Part shown: piece after piece, positions 1 to 7,874 of the stretch | Numbering within the stretch: position 1 is the stretch's first letter | How the letters are laid out: each line of letters opens with the position of its first letter | Source of the DNA: an uncultured Eubacteriales bacterium | GTDB lineage: Bacteria; Bacillota; Clostridia; Christensenellales; Christensenellaceae | Length of the DNA stretch: 16,257 nucleotides | Direction of reading: 5' to 3' | Assembly (NCBI GenBank): GCA_902782475.1 | Contig: CACZNR010000050.1 | Location: forward strand, 1 to 16,257 | Position numbers and translations under genes: made by a program | Notes under the pieces: generated by a model | What the model saw: only the letters and a program-made list of their open reading frames with translations | The model's database searches: none | What the model was told of the DNA's origin: nothing

Positions 1-1
1 C

Positions 2-757
2 AGAGGCGAATATGAATTCCTGACCTGCTACATGACAGCCAGTGTCTCCAGCATGGCAAAGAAGTCAGATTCCTGGTTCAGGAATGACATATATGAGCTT
101 TACCATGAAAATAATGAAAGTTTCATATTTGATAAATCAAAGCTCATCTTCACCAGCGATGGCGAGGATCTCCTTCTGGACCTCTCAGAGGAAGAAGGAA
201 AGATCCATTCCATAAGGATCCATGCATACGCTGATACAGGCAATTACTTCATACAGCTTGGCGACATGCCTGCAATACTTCAGAATGCAGAAGGAAAATA
301 CATCATCTCTGAGTCGATAGAGGAATGGCTCACCATCAACAGCCAGACTGTCTCTACATATGGCTACAGGGGTTTTGATGATGAGGAGTATTATCTTATC
401 CCCTGCAAGATAAATGACAAAATGAGCCAGTTGCTGGCCAATTCAGAGGAAGTGCTTACTTCCGTCACCACCATGGGTGTATTTACCAGGACTGACAACC
501 TGAATACCGGAGATGTCATCGAATTCTTCTATCCTGTAGTCTCTTACAATGGTGTAAATGTGGATGACATGAGCTATGGCTACAAGATAGCTATGGCAAA
601 TGAGCTCCAACTCACATATGAAAAAGTATCCATAGGAGACATAATCGTTCAGGTTGTGGTCACTGACATCGCCGGGAACCAGTACAAGAGCGAACTCATC
701 AATCTGAGGTCGGCTCTCATCGATAACGAACCTGAAGCTTCAGAAGTTAAAGGATGA
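2..757 (+). CDS. 3' part of an exported or peptidase-like protein, possibly clostripain-related (partial)
   Basis: The frame is open from base 2 to a TGA at 755-757, so the 5' end lies outside the window. The ATG at 32 has no ribosome binding site and is most likely internal. The visible 251 residues are acidic and soluble, with no membrane segment. They contain beta-rich stretches, a W-L-T-I-N segment followed by a Y-Y-L-I-P segment, and near the end a V-T-D-I-A-G-N-Q-Y motif. This layout resembles the C-terminal region of clostripain-related (C11) cysteine peptidases of Clostridia, but no catalytic His/Cys is in the visible part, so the family call is only a suggestion. A hairpin at 779-806 follows the stop. 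The neighbouring operon converges on it. Confidence 0.4.
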   Translation, partial: RGEYEFLTCYMTASVSSMAKKSDSWFRNDIYELYHENNESFIFDKSKLIFTSDGEDLLLDLSEEEGKIHSIRIHAYADTGNYFIQLGDMPAILQNAEGKYIISESIEEWLTINSQTVSTYGYRGFDDEEYYLIPCKINDKMSQLLANSEEVLTSVTTMGVFTRTDNLNTGDVIEFFYPVVSYNGVNVDDMSYGYKIAMANELQLTYEKVSIGDIIVQVVVTDIAGNQYKSELINLRSALIDNEPEASEVKG

Positions 758-778
758 TCTAAAACTGATGATACTTAA

Positions 779-820
779 AAGGATCGGCACCTTGGTACCG
801 ATCCTTATTTATATTTATCA
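779..820. terminator. Bidirectional intrinsic terminator between convergent genes
   Basis: AAGGATCGG (779-787) pairs perfectly with CCGATCCTT (798-806) around a 10-base loop, followed on the plus strand by a T/A-rich tract. On the minus strand the same hairpin is followed by TTTT. It lies between the stop at 757 and the minus-strand stop at 824, so it can serve both transcripts. Confidence 0.7.
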
Positions 821-823
821 TCC

Positions 824-2287
824 TCAGCCGTTGGTTGGCTCAAATGTCAGATTGCATCCCAGTCTCTTGAATGTGTTCCTGTCTGCCTGTGACAGAAGGA
901 CACTTGAATGTACCTGACAGCCTTCAAGTTCATGAAGGTGTTCAAGAGCTTTTCTTGCAACAGGATTTGCAGTTGCCGTTGCTGAAAGCGCTATCAGCAC
1001 TTCATCTGTATGAAGTCTCGGGTTCTTGCTTCCAAGATATTCAGTCTTAAGATGCTGGATAGGCTCAATGGCAGACGGAGCAAGGAGCTTCGTCTCGTCA
1101 TCTATGTCTGCCAGTACCTTTATTGCATTAAGGAGCGCCGCTGACGATGCTCCAAGAAGATCAGATGTCTTTCCTGTGATGATGGTACCATCATTAAGCT
1201 CCATGGCCACGGCAGGTGCGCCTGTCTCCTCTGCTCTCTTAAGAGCAGGTTCAACGGTCTTCCTGTCGAATACTGTAAGGTTTGCCTGACTCATGAGCAT
1301 CTGTATCTTGGTCACTTCTTCAGGAAGTCTTCTTCCTTCGGAAACTCCCGTAACTGCATCATAATATCTTCTGATGATCTCCTGATAGGATGCTTCCCTG
1401 CATGCCTCATCATCGATTATGCAGTTTCCTGCCATATTGACTCCCATGTCTGTAGGTGATTTGTATGGGCTTTCTCCATATATCCTCATGAATATGTCAT
1501 TGAGTACAGGGAATATCTCAACGTCCCTGTTGTAATTGACTGTTGTAACTCCATATGCCCTGAGATGATACGGGTCTATCATGTTGATATCATTGAGGTC
1601 TGCGGTGGCTGCCTCGTATGCAAGATTCACAGGGTGATCAAGAGGAAGGTTCCATATAGGGAATGTCTCAAATTTGGCATATCCTGCCCTGACTCCTCTC
1701 CTGAGCTCATGATAAAGCTGTGAAAGGCATGTTGCCATCTTTCCGCTTCCAGGTCCAGGAGCTGTAACGACTACAAGACTTCTCTCAGTCTCTATATAGT
1801 CATTCTTTCCGTAACCGTCCTCACTGACTATGGATAAAACATTTGTAGGATAGTCAGGAATGAGAAAGTGATGATAAACCTTTACGTTGAGTTTCTTAAG
1901 CCTCTGTTCAAACAGGTCGATCTTCCTGTGACCGTTATATTTTGTAAGCACTACACTTGAAACATAGAGCCCTCTGCCTCTGAACTCATCGATGAGACGG
2001 ATGACCTCGTTGTCATAGGTGATACCAAGGTCACCTCTGACCTTGTTCCTTTCTATGTCCTGTGAGCTTACAGCAATAACTATCTCTGCCTGGTCAGCAA
2101 GCTTTGCCAGCATCTGCAGCTTTGAGTCAGCAGCAAATCCCGGAAGGACCCTTGCAGCATGGTAGTCATCAAAAAGTTTTCCGCCAAACTCCAGATACAG
2201 CTTGTTATCGAATTTGGATATCCTCTCAAGGATATGTTCTGACTGCATCTTCAAATACTTCTCATTGTCAAATCCTATCCGTTTCAT
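824..2287 (-). CDS. DUF1846 (UPF0371) family protein
   Basis: This 487-residue protein matches the DUF1846 family in length and in recognisable segments: a K-R-I-G-F-D start, an L-E-F-G-G-K-L-F-D-D-Y-H-A-A-R-V-L-P-G-F block near residues 32-51, and a T-A-P-G-P-G-S-G-K loop at 175-183 that resembles a nucleotide-binding P-loop. Structures exist for the family but I know of no established biochemical role. It is predicted to be cytoplasmic, with no membrane segment. The start codon lies 3 bases after the stop of the PnuC gene, with AGGAG overlapping that gene's end, so the two are cotranscribed and probably translationally coupled. It is the last gene of the valS operon and ends 4 bases from the terminator hairpin region. 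The family call is firm; function is unknown. Confidence 0.9.
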   Translation of the reverse strand: MKRIGFDNEKYLKMQSEHILERISKFDNKLYLEFGGKLFDDYHAARVLPGFAADSKLQMLAKLADQAEIVIAVSSQDIERNKVRGDLGITYDNEVIRLIDEFRGRGLYVSSVVLTKYNGHRKIDLFEQRLKKLNVKVYHHFLIPDYPTNVLSIVSEDGYGKNDYIETERSLVVVTAPGPGSGKMATCLSQLYHELRRGVRAGYAKFETFPIWNLPLDHPVNLAYEAATADLNDINMIDPYHLRAYGVTTVNYNRDVEIFPVLNDIFMRIYGESPYKSPTDMGVNMAGNCIIDDEACREASYQEIIRRYYDAVTGVSEGRRLPEEVTKIQMLMSQANLTVFDRKTVEPALKRAEETGAPAVAMELNDGTIITGKTSDLLGASSAALLNAIKVLADIDDETKLLAPSAIEPIQHLKTEYLGSKNPRLHTDEVLIALSATATANPVARKALEHLHELEGCQVHSSVLLSQADRNTFKRLGCNLTFEPTNG

Positions 2288-2290
2288 CCC

Positions 2291-3073
2291 TTACTCCTTT
2301 ACAAGTCCCTTATCTATCTTTTTCTGTCTTTCCTTTATGTATTTCGTCCATTTGATATAACCGTAAGTCGTATTGGTGAAATATCCTGCCTTGAGGATCA
2401 GAAGTATCCACTGTCCTGCCAGTATGTTCATTATCGTCTCAAGTATGGTATTGATATACCATGCTATCCACTGTTCCCTGTATCTGAAAAGGATGAACAG
2501 ACCATTTGCAATTCCGACTGCACTGCAGCATGCATCAAGATAGACCACTATCGTCTCCAGTGTAGGATTGTCAGAGAATATGCCGTTGTATTCCACAAGT
2601 GTCAGCAGATATCCGACTACCACTGTCCATACAGCTATGGCTGCAACCACAAGGACCTCCTGCCAGCCGGTAAGTTTCCTTACTATGGTAAGCTCTTCCT
2701 GATCCATATCCTTATGTCTGTGCCAGTTGAAGAAGCTTATGATGTCTATAGGTATCCAGAAGAACAGAGTCGTGGCAAGTGTTGCAAAACGGTATGAGAG
2801 CACTATGGAGATAAGTATCTCTGTTACTTCCACCACCAGTGACACCAGGAAGTTCCACTTGCTCTGTTTTGATATCAGCAGTTCACAAAGGACATTGCTG
2901 AATATGTCAACAAGATACAGTGCCATTATCAGCTTTCCATTGACTCCCTGGGTCTCTTCCTCGGGGAATATGAAAGCAAATATTATCGAAAGTATAACTA
3001 TACTGAAAAACCAGATCTTCTCATATGTTGTAAAAAATCCCCACAGATTTCTTACACGCTGCTTAAAATTCAT
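2291..3073 (-). CDS. pnuC: PnuC-family vitamin transporter (nicotinamide riboside transporter-like)
   Basis: A 260-residue integral membrane protein with about seven or eight hydrophobic segments. Signature segments of the PnuC family are visible: F-F-N-W-H-R-H at 114-120, R-E-Q-W-I-A-W-Y around 199-206 and N-T-T-Y-G-Y-I-K-W at 234-242. The C-terminus is a lysine-rich cytoplasmic tail. PnuC proteins move unphosphorylated vitamins by facilitated diffusion with metabolic trapping. Most handle nicotinamide riboside, but relatives carry thiamine or riboflavin, and sequence reading alone does not settle the substrate. The start has a GAGGAG site about 6 bases upstream. It begins 10 bases after folC and is followed after 3 bases by the DUF1846 gene. 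No NAD or thiamine riboswitch was seen directly upstream, as expected for an internal operon gene. Confidence 0.85.
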   Translation of the reverse strand: MNFKQRVRNLWGFFTTYEKIWFFSIVILSIIFAFIFPEEETQGVNGKLIMALYLVDIFSNVLCELLISKQSKWNFLVSLVVEVTEILISIVLSYRFATLATTLFFWIPIDIISFFNWHRHKDMDQEELTIVRKLTGWQEVLVVAAIAVWTVVVGYLLTLVEYNGIFSDNPTLETIVVYLDACCSAVGIANGLFILFRYREQWIAWYINTILETIMNILAGQWILLILKAGYFTNTTYGYIKWTKYIKERQKKIDKGLVKE

Positions 3074-3083
3074 TTGTAACTCC

Positions 3084-4193
3084 TCATTTCGTCAGCATAT
3101 CCAGTGCTTCGCCTGCCTGATAGATAGAACCGGCAAAGACCACCATGACATCCTGATCCCCTATGTATTCTTTTGCTTTTCTGTAAGCATCTTCTGTGTC
3201 GCTGCAGAGAACAGTCTCCACCTCATCATCAAATATGGCAGCAAGTTCAGTATTCTTGAAACAGCGTTCATATTCCATCTGTGAAACGAATACCTTTTCA
3301 AACTGATCCTTTGCCATATCGTTAAAATATGTGACATCCTTATCCTTAAGTGCTGCACATACAAGGACTTTTCTCTTTCCGCCGTATACATTTTTCAGAG
3401 TATCGTGCAGGAACTTCAGAGAGTCCACATTGTGTGCACCATCCACAAGGACATTCTCCTTCTCAAGATACTGCTGACGGCCCAGAAGGAACGTGTCTTC
3501 CAGCGCTTCCTTTATGGCATCACCTGTTATGTTGAATCCCCTTCTGCGAAGTCCCATGGCTGATGCAATGGCAACTGAAGCATTCACATACTGAAGGCTC
3601 GTTGGGTTCTTGAGCATGACATTGCTGATCCCCATGTAGGAAAAGCTTCTGTCTTCATTTATCTTTATATCTTCAGGAAGGACCTCCTTTAATGAAGCCT
3701 TCCTGAGATATGCGGTGGTTTTTATAAGTGTGCTGACTTCCGGCACCTGAGGAGCAGAGATGACATCACCCTTCATCCTGACTGCAGCGATCTTTTCCAG
3801 CGCTATCTTCTGTATGGTATCGCCAAGGACATTCATGTGATCCATTCCTATCCTTGTGATGACCAGCTGCATGACGTCAAGTTCCGTAGCAGGGTCATAT
3901 CTTCCTCCCATGCCTGTCTCCATTACTGCAACATCGACATTCTGTTCGTGGAACCACATTATGGCTACCTGGAAAAACTTCCTGAAATATCCACTGACAG
4001 TTGTTTTCTTCATGTATCTTGCCAGGACATCGTCAGGGATATTCTTCCCGTCGATGCTGATCCTCTCATTCTCCACCTGGATATGAGGCGAAACGAACAG
4101 GCCTGTTTTATATCCTGCAGCAGTAAGTATATTGGCAATATATGTGGATGTGGATCCCTTGCCTTTTGTCCCGACTACCTGTAGAAATCTCAT
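3084..4193 (-). CDS. folC: Folylpolyglutamate/dihydrofolate synthase-like Mur ligase, short N-terminus
   Basis: A 369-residue ATP-dependent ligase of the FolC/Mur family, which adds glutamate to (dihydro)folate or dihydropteroate. Visible landmarks are the P-loop G-T-K-G-K-G-S at 8-14, S-P-H at 35-37, M-E-T-G-M-G-G-R at 91-98, the G-M-D-H segment ending at His119, an E-K at 133-134 (the lysine position carbamylated in characterised FolC) and D-G-A-H-N at 251-255. Usual FolC proteins are about 420-430 residues, with some 40-50 residues before the P-loop. This one starts 7 residues before it. The P-loop Asn is Lys and the usual Pro after D-G-A-H-N is Val. The ATG overlaps the valS stop as ATGA, which fixes the start and implies translational coupling. 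Whether it has one or both FolC activities is unclear. Confidence 0.8.
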   Translation of the reverse strand: MRFLQVVGTKGKGSTSTYIANILTAAGYKTGLFVSPHIQVENERISIDGKNIPDDVLARYMKKTTVSGYFRKFFQVAIMWFHEQNVDVAVMETGMGGRYDPATELDVMQLVITRIGMDHMNVLGDTIQKIALEKIAAVRMKGDVISAPQVPEVSTLIKTTAYLRKASLKEVLPEDIKINEDRSFSYMGISNVMLKNPTSLQYVNASVAIASAMGLRRRGFNITGDAIKEALEDTFLLGRQQYLEKENVLVDGAHNVDSLKFLHDTLKNVYGGKRKVLVCAALKDKDVTYFNDMAKDQFEKVFVSQMEYERCFKNTELAAIFDDEVETVLCSDTEDAYRKAKEYIGDQDVMVVFAGSIYQAGEALDMLTK

Positions 4194-6844
4194 TTTTTCT
4201 GCAACCTTTCCATTTCAGAGATCCTTGCAAGGGTAGCTTCCAGCATATCCCTGTACTTCGCAAGTTTTTCTCTTTCTTCGTTTACTACTGCTTCCGGAGC
4301 TCTGCTGGTGAACTTTTCATTGCTGAGCTTTCCTTCTGCACGTTTTACTTCACTCTCAAGATCGCTCTTTTCCTTGCCAAGTCTCTCCAGTTCCTTCTCT
4401 ATGTCTACCAGTTCTCCCATAGGCATGAAAGCTCTTGTATTCTGAGTGATGGCTGTTATGCTGCCTTCCGGTTCCTTGAAATCCTCATTTTCAAAATATA
4501 CCTCAGATGCATATGCAAGCCTTGTAAGGTAACTTCCTGCACTCTTTATCTTGTCGGATATCGAGGATGAAACATAAAGGGTCGCCTTCCTGCTCGGTGG
4601 AACATTCATCTGGGACCTTATGTTCCTTATGCTCCTTGTAAGTTCCATCACCTCTTCCATCGATGCAACTTCATCAGAGAATACATGTGCATCACTGCAT
4701 ACAGGCCATTCTGATATCATGATGCTTCCATCGTGTCCAAGCATTGTGGTATAGATCTCATCAGTGATGAAAGGCATTATCGGATGCAGGAGCTTGAGTG
4801 CATTCTCAAGTACATATACCAGTACTGAGATGGCTGTATCCTTCTCCCTGTCTGTGCCTTCATACAGTCTTGACTTGCACATCTCGATGTACCAGTCACA
4901 GTATTCGCTCCATATGAAGTCATATATCTTTTCTGAAGCAAGTCCGAGCTCGAATTTTTCCATGTTCTCGGTAACTTCGTTTATGACGCTGTTGAGCCTT
5001 GAGAGTATCCATTTATCCGATATGTCAAGTTCAAGTGCGTCCACGTCTTCCGTGATATTCCTGCCTTCCATGTTCATTGCCACGAATCTGGAAGCATTCC
5101 ATATCTTATTGCAGAAGTTGCTTGCAGCCTTTACCTTGCTGTCATAGTAACGCATGTCGTTTCCTGGACTTGTTCCCTGTGCCAGTGAGAACCTCAGTGA
5201 ATCTGCACCATATTCCTCGATGACCTTCAGAGGATCAATGCCGTTTCCAAGGGATTTGCTCATCTTTCTGCCCTGATCATCCCTTACTATTCCGTGTATG
5301 TTCACGTACTTGAAAGGAACATCTCCCATGGCTTCCAGTCCGAATACTATCATCCTGGCTACCCAGAAGAAGATTATGTCATATCCTGTTACAAGAACGT
5401 CTGTAGGATAGAAGTATTTGAGCTCCTCTGTCTGGTCAGGCCAGCCCATGGTGGAGAATGGCCAGAGTCCTGACGAGAACCATGTATCAAGGACATCTTC
5501 GTCCTGACGGAGCTTTCCTCCGCACTTCGGACATACTGTCTCATTGTTCTCTGATACGATCATCTCTCCGCAGTCATCACAGTAAAACACAGGTATCCTA
5601 TGTCCCCACCAGAGCTGACGGGATATGCACCAGTCTCTTATGTTCTCCATCCAGTTGAAGTATGTCTTTGAATACCTTTCAGGTATGAACTTTATCCTTC
5701 CGTCTCTTACAGCCTCTATGGCAGGCTCAGCCAGCGGCTTCATTGAAACGAACCACTGTGATGAGATGATAGGTTCGATGGTGGTACCGCATCTGTAGCA
5801 TTTTCCTACATTGTGGCTGTAATCCTCAATGCTTACAAGGTTTTCTAGCTCCTTGAGTTCTTCGACTATGTTGTCCCTTGCAACGAATCTGTCCTGTCCG
5901 CAGTATTTTCCGCCATTCTCGTTTACAACACCACCGTCATCCAGTACTCTTATTATCTCAAGTCCATGTCTCTGTGCGACTTCAAAGTCATTAGGGTCAT
6001 GGGCAGGTGTCATCTTTACGGCTCCTGTGCCGAATTCCATGTCAACATAGTCATCAGCCACTACAGGGATAGGTCTGTTCATGATAGGAAGGATAACATT
6101 CTTTCCTACGATGTCCTTATATCTCTCATCTGCAGGATTTACGGCAACACCTGTGTCACCAAGCATCGTCTCAGGTCTTGTGGTAGCAACTGTAACGCTG
6201 CCTGTACCGTCTTCAAGGTCGTACCTTATGTTCCAGAGATGTGAAGCCTGATCTTCATATTCGACCTCGACATCTGAAAGAGTCGTCCTGCACTTCGGAC
6301 ACCAGTTGATGATCCTGTTGCCCTTGTATATGAGTCCCTTGTTATACAGTCTTACGAACATGGACTTTACTGCACGGTTGCAGCCTTCATCCATGGTGAA
6401 ACGTTCTCTTTCCCAGTCACATGATGAACCAAGTTTCTTAAGCTGTGAAACTATCCTGCCACCATATTCTTCCTTCCACTTCCATGCACGCTTAAGGAAT
6501 TCCTCCCTTCCGATATCTTCCTTGGTGAGGCCTTCCTCCTTCTTCATCTGTTCAACTATCTTGACCTCTGTAGCAATGGAAGCATGGTCAGTTCCAGGCA
6601 TCCACAGAGTCTCATATCCCTGCATTCTCTTGAACCTGACGATGGAATCCTGCAGGGTATTGTCCAGCCCGTGTCCCATGTGCAGCTGCCCCGTGATATT
6701 TGGAGGCGGCATTACTATTGAGTAAGGCTTCTTGTTCTTGTTGGGTGTGGCATGGAAATATCCTCTTTCCATCCAGCGGGAATACAGTTTTTCCTCTACT
6801 TCAGCATGTGAATATGCCTTTGCGATCTCTTCCTGATTACTCAT
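4190..6844 (-). CDS. valS: Valyl-tRNA synthetase
   Basis: An 884-residue class I aminoacyl-tRNA synthetase that charges tRNA-Val. In order: the H-M-G-H form of the HIGH motif at 55-58; the editing domain with T-T-R-P-E-T-M-L-G-D near 221-230; zinc-finger-like C-x2-C pairs near 182-185, 349-352, 422-425 and 438-441; the K-M-S-K-S motif at 527-531; an anticodon-binding domain; and the ValRS C-terminal coiled coil from about 813 to the end. Length is normal. The start is the ATG at 6844, with AGGAG at 6852-6856 seven bases upstream. A longer frame from a GTG at 6910 begins inside the T-box and runs through the terminator, so it is not the start. Expression is controlled by the valine T-box leader. 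The stop overlaps the folC start. Confidence 0.97.
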   Translation of the reverse strand: MSNQEEIAKAYSHAEVEEKLYSRWMERGYFHATPNKNKKPYSIVMPPPNITGQLHMGHGLDNTLQDSIVRFKRMQGYETLWMPGTDHASIATEVKIVEQMKKEEGLTKEDIGREEFLKRAWKWKEEYGGRIVSQLKKLGSSCDWERERFTMDEGCNRAVKSMFVRLYNKGLIYKGNRIINWCPKCRTTLSDVEVEYEDQASHLWNIRYDLEDGTGSVTVATTRPETMLGDTGVAVNPADERYKDIVGKNVILPIMNRPIPVVADDYVDMEFGTGAVKMTPAHDPNDFEVAQRHGLEIIRVLDDGGVVNENGGKYCGQDRFVARDNIVEELKELENLVSIEDYSHNVGKCYRCGTTIEPIISSQWFVSMKPLAEPAIEAVRDGRIKFIPERYSKTYFNWMENIRDWCISRQLWWGHRIPVFYCDDCGEMIVSENNETVCPKCGGKLRQDEDVLDTWFSSGLWPFSTMGWPDQTEELKYFYPTDVLVTGYDIIFFWVARMIVFGLEAMGDVPFKYVNIHGIVRDDQGRKMSKSLGNGIDPLKVIEEYGADSLRFSLAQGTSPGNDMRYYDSKVKAASNFCNKIWNASRFVAMNMEGRNITEDVDALELDISDKWILSRLNSVINEVTENMEKFELGLASEKIYDFIWSEYCDWYIEMCKSRLYEGTDREKDTAISVLVYVLENALKLLHPIMPFITDEIYTTMLGHDGSIMISEWPVCSDAHVFSDEVASMEEVMELTRSIRNIRSQMNVPPSRKATLYVSSSISDKIKSAGSYLTRLAYASEVYFENEDFKEPEGSITAITQNTRAFMPMGELVDIEKELERLGKEKSDLESEVKRAEGKLSNEKFTSRAPEAVVNEEREKLAKYRDMLEATLARISEMERLQKK

Positions 6845-6856
6845 AATGTTTCTCCT

Positions 6857-6900
6857 AACAAAACTAAAGGCTTTTATCCTTATAAAAAGGACGAAAGCCC
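6857..6900 (-). terminator. T-box regulated intrinsic terminator of the valS leader
   Basis: On the minus strand GGCTTTCGTCC pairs with GGATAAAAGCC (one mismatch and one G-U pair) around a T/A-rich loop, followed by TTTAGTTTTGTT. The 5' arm shares its CGTCC with the antiterminator, as expected for a T-box switch. The U-rich tract ends directly before the valS ribosome binding site. Confidence 0.85.
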
Positions 6901-7100
6901 GTGTTACCACCTTTATTTCCCGGCCACCCTTTCAGGCACCGGCTCCTGATCCACTTACGTGGACACATGCTTAACGCGCATAAACGCCATATCCTTATCA
7001 GATATGGAGCTCCAAAGCAACATTCCCAATGTTCCATGCCGCTGTTATTTCAGCCAGGTAACAGCTCTCTGATGACAGTCCCAGAGGTACTCCTCTTCTT
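6857..7100 (-). promoter_or_regulatory. T-box riboswitch (tRNA-Val sensing) upstream of valS
   Basis: Read on the minus strand, the leader starts with the Stem I GA motif AGAGGA (7096-7091) and the loop-E AGTA (7091-7088), then an AGAGAG bulge with a CTGTTA/TAACAG stem. GGGAAT is followed by GTT at 7021-7019, the proposed valine specifier codon, with a purine after it as is usual. The conserved T-box sequence is at 6914-6900 (AAAGGTGGTAACACG) and holds the bases that pair with the tRNA acceptor end. AAAGG there can pair with CCTTT at 6890-6886 to form the antiterminator, which competes with the terminator downstream. Uncharged tRNA-Val should therefore allow readthrough into valS, folC, pnuC and the DUF1846 gene. 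The leader fills most of the 265 bases between pgsA and valS. Confidence 0.92.
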
Positions 7101-7109
7101 CACAGCATT

Positions 7110-7646
7110 TTATTTGTCTATAATGTCGTTTTTATTCCTCAGGGCATACTGTATCAGGCTTGCAACGCTTCCGGCCAGACCGATATATATGAACCACCTG
7201 TAGAAAGGATCAAGATATGCATGCAGGAAACATGTTGCAATAGAAGCATTGAACACGAATGCAGCTATCTTTCCGAAAAGATTGGAAGGCTGAACTCTTC
7301 TGGTATTCTTGGCCACCAGAAGGCCTCCCACTAACATAAGGAACTCCTTTGTGAAAATGACTATGGTCACCCATAACGGAAGGACTCCCTTTATGGTAAA
7401 AGCTACTATCACAAATACGGCCATGCACTTGTCAGCCAGAGGATCAAGGAATGTTCCAAGCTGTGTTATGAGACCGTAATGTCTTGCAATATAACCGTCA
7501 GCCAGATCCGTGAAACAAGCAAGAAGGAATACGACAAGAGCAACTATGTATCTGTCCTTCATGATGAGCATGAATACGACAGGTACCAGCAGCAGTCTTA
7601 TCATTGCAAGTATATTTGGTATATTGACTATTTTTTCCTTTTGCAC
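7110..7646 (-). CDS. pgsA: CDP-diacylglycerol--glycerol-3-phosphate 3-phosphatidyltransferase
   Basis: A 178-residue membrane enzyme that makes phosphatidylglycerophosphate from CDP-diacylglycerol and glycerol-3-phosphate, the first committed step to phosphatidylglycerol and cardiolipin. The CDP-alcohol phosphatidyltransferase signature D-x2-D-G-x2-A-R-x8-G-x3-D-x3-D is complete, with Asp47, Asp50, Asp68 and Asp72. The N-terminal N-I-P-N-I-L and several hydrophobic helices are typical of PgsA rather than other family members. I chose the GTG at 7646 because GGAGG (7654-7658) lies 7 bases upstream and the protein then begins just before the conserved region. A longer ATG start at 7700 lies within the promoter-proximal leader, has no such site, and adds residues not expected for the family. 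A good sigma-A-like promoter precedes it. valS with its T-box follows in the same direction. Confidence 0.92.
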   Translation of the reverse strand: MQKEKIVNIPNILAMIRLLLVPVVFMLIMKDRYIVALVVFLLACFTDLADGYIARHYGLITQLGTFLDPLADKCMAVFVIVAFTIKGVLPLWVTIVIFTKEFLMLVGGLLVAKNTRRVQPSNLFGKIAAFVFNASIATCFLHAYLDPFYRWFIYIGLAGSVASLIQYALRNKNDIIDK

Positions 7647-7682
7647 GGAAAAGCCTCCGAGTTTGCAATCTTTTACCGCATT

Positions 7683-7711
7683 ATTATACTCTTCAAGCAT
7701 TCAATATTCAA
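7683..7711 (-). promoter_or_regulatory. Sigma-A-like promoter for pgsA
   Basis: On the minus strand TTGAAT (7711-7706), a 17-base spacer and a perfect TATAAT (7688-7683). The start of transcription would be near 7676, giving a leader of about 30 bases before the GTG start. TTGAA occurs three times within this segment (the -35 and two copies in the spacer), which could also be an operator, but no regulator can be named. Confidence 0.7.
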
Positions 7712-7816
7712 GAAGTTTGATGCCTCCATGTCCCTGTAGGCCCCATATTCACGTACTTTTTATTCATATAATTATAATTTTTGCTGTTACCATTCATTAA
7801 ACTGCCTCTCAGCATG

Positions 7817-7845
7817 TTATCAATGCACTTCTTCTGTTTTATAAT
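7817..7845 (+). promoter_or_regulatory. Sigma-A-like promoter for the ROK kinase-pyrophosphatase pair
   Basis: TTATCA (7817-7822), a 17-base spacer and TATAAT (7840-7845), placed 30 bases before the kinase ATG. The bases between this promoter and the divergent pgsA promoter (7712-7816) are A/T-rich and show no gene or strong hairpin. Confidence 0.65.
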
Positions 7846-7874
7846 ATAAAAAACAAACTTAAGGAGTGATACAG

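Noticed and set aside
2727..3284. Plus-strand frame of 185 codons, and similar long frames opposite valS, DUF1846 and the AEC gene
   Set aside because: They are antisense to genes with clear family matches, have no ribosome sites and show low-complexity Ser/Leu/Cys composition typical of shadow frames.
6845..6910. N-terminal extension of valS from a GTG at 6910
   Set aside because: The GTG is part of the T-box consensus and the added 22 codons run through the terminator hairpin. The ATG at 6844 has a proper AGGAG and gives the normal ValRS N-terminus.
7647..7700. N-terminal extension of pgsA from an ATG at 7700
   Set aside because: That ATG lies upstream of the -10 of the best promoter (7683-7688) and has no ribosome site. 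The GTG at 7646 has GGAGG seven bases away and matches the family start.
7712..7816. A small gene or RNA in the divergent pgsA-ROK kinase gap
   Set aside because: Only short A/T-rich frames without ribosome sites, and no convincing hairpin or riboswitch-like conserved segments.
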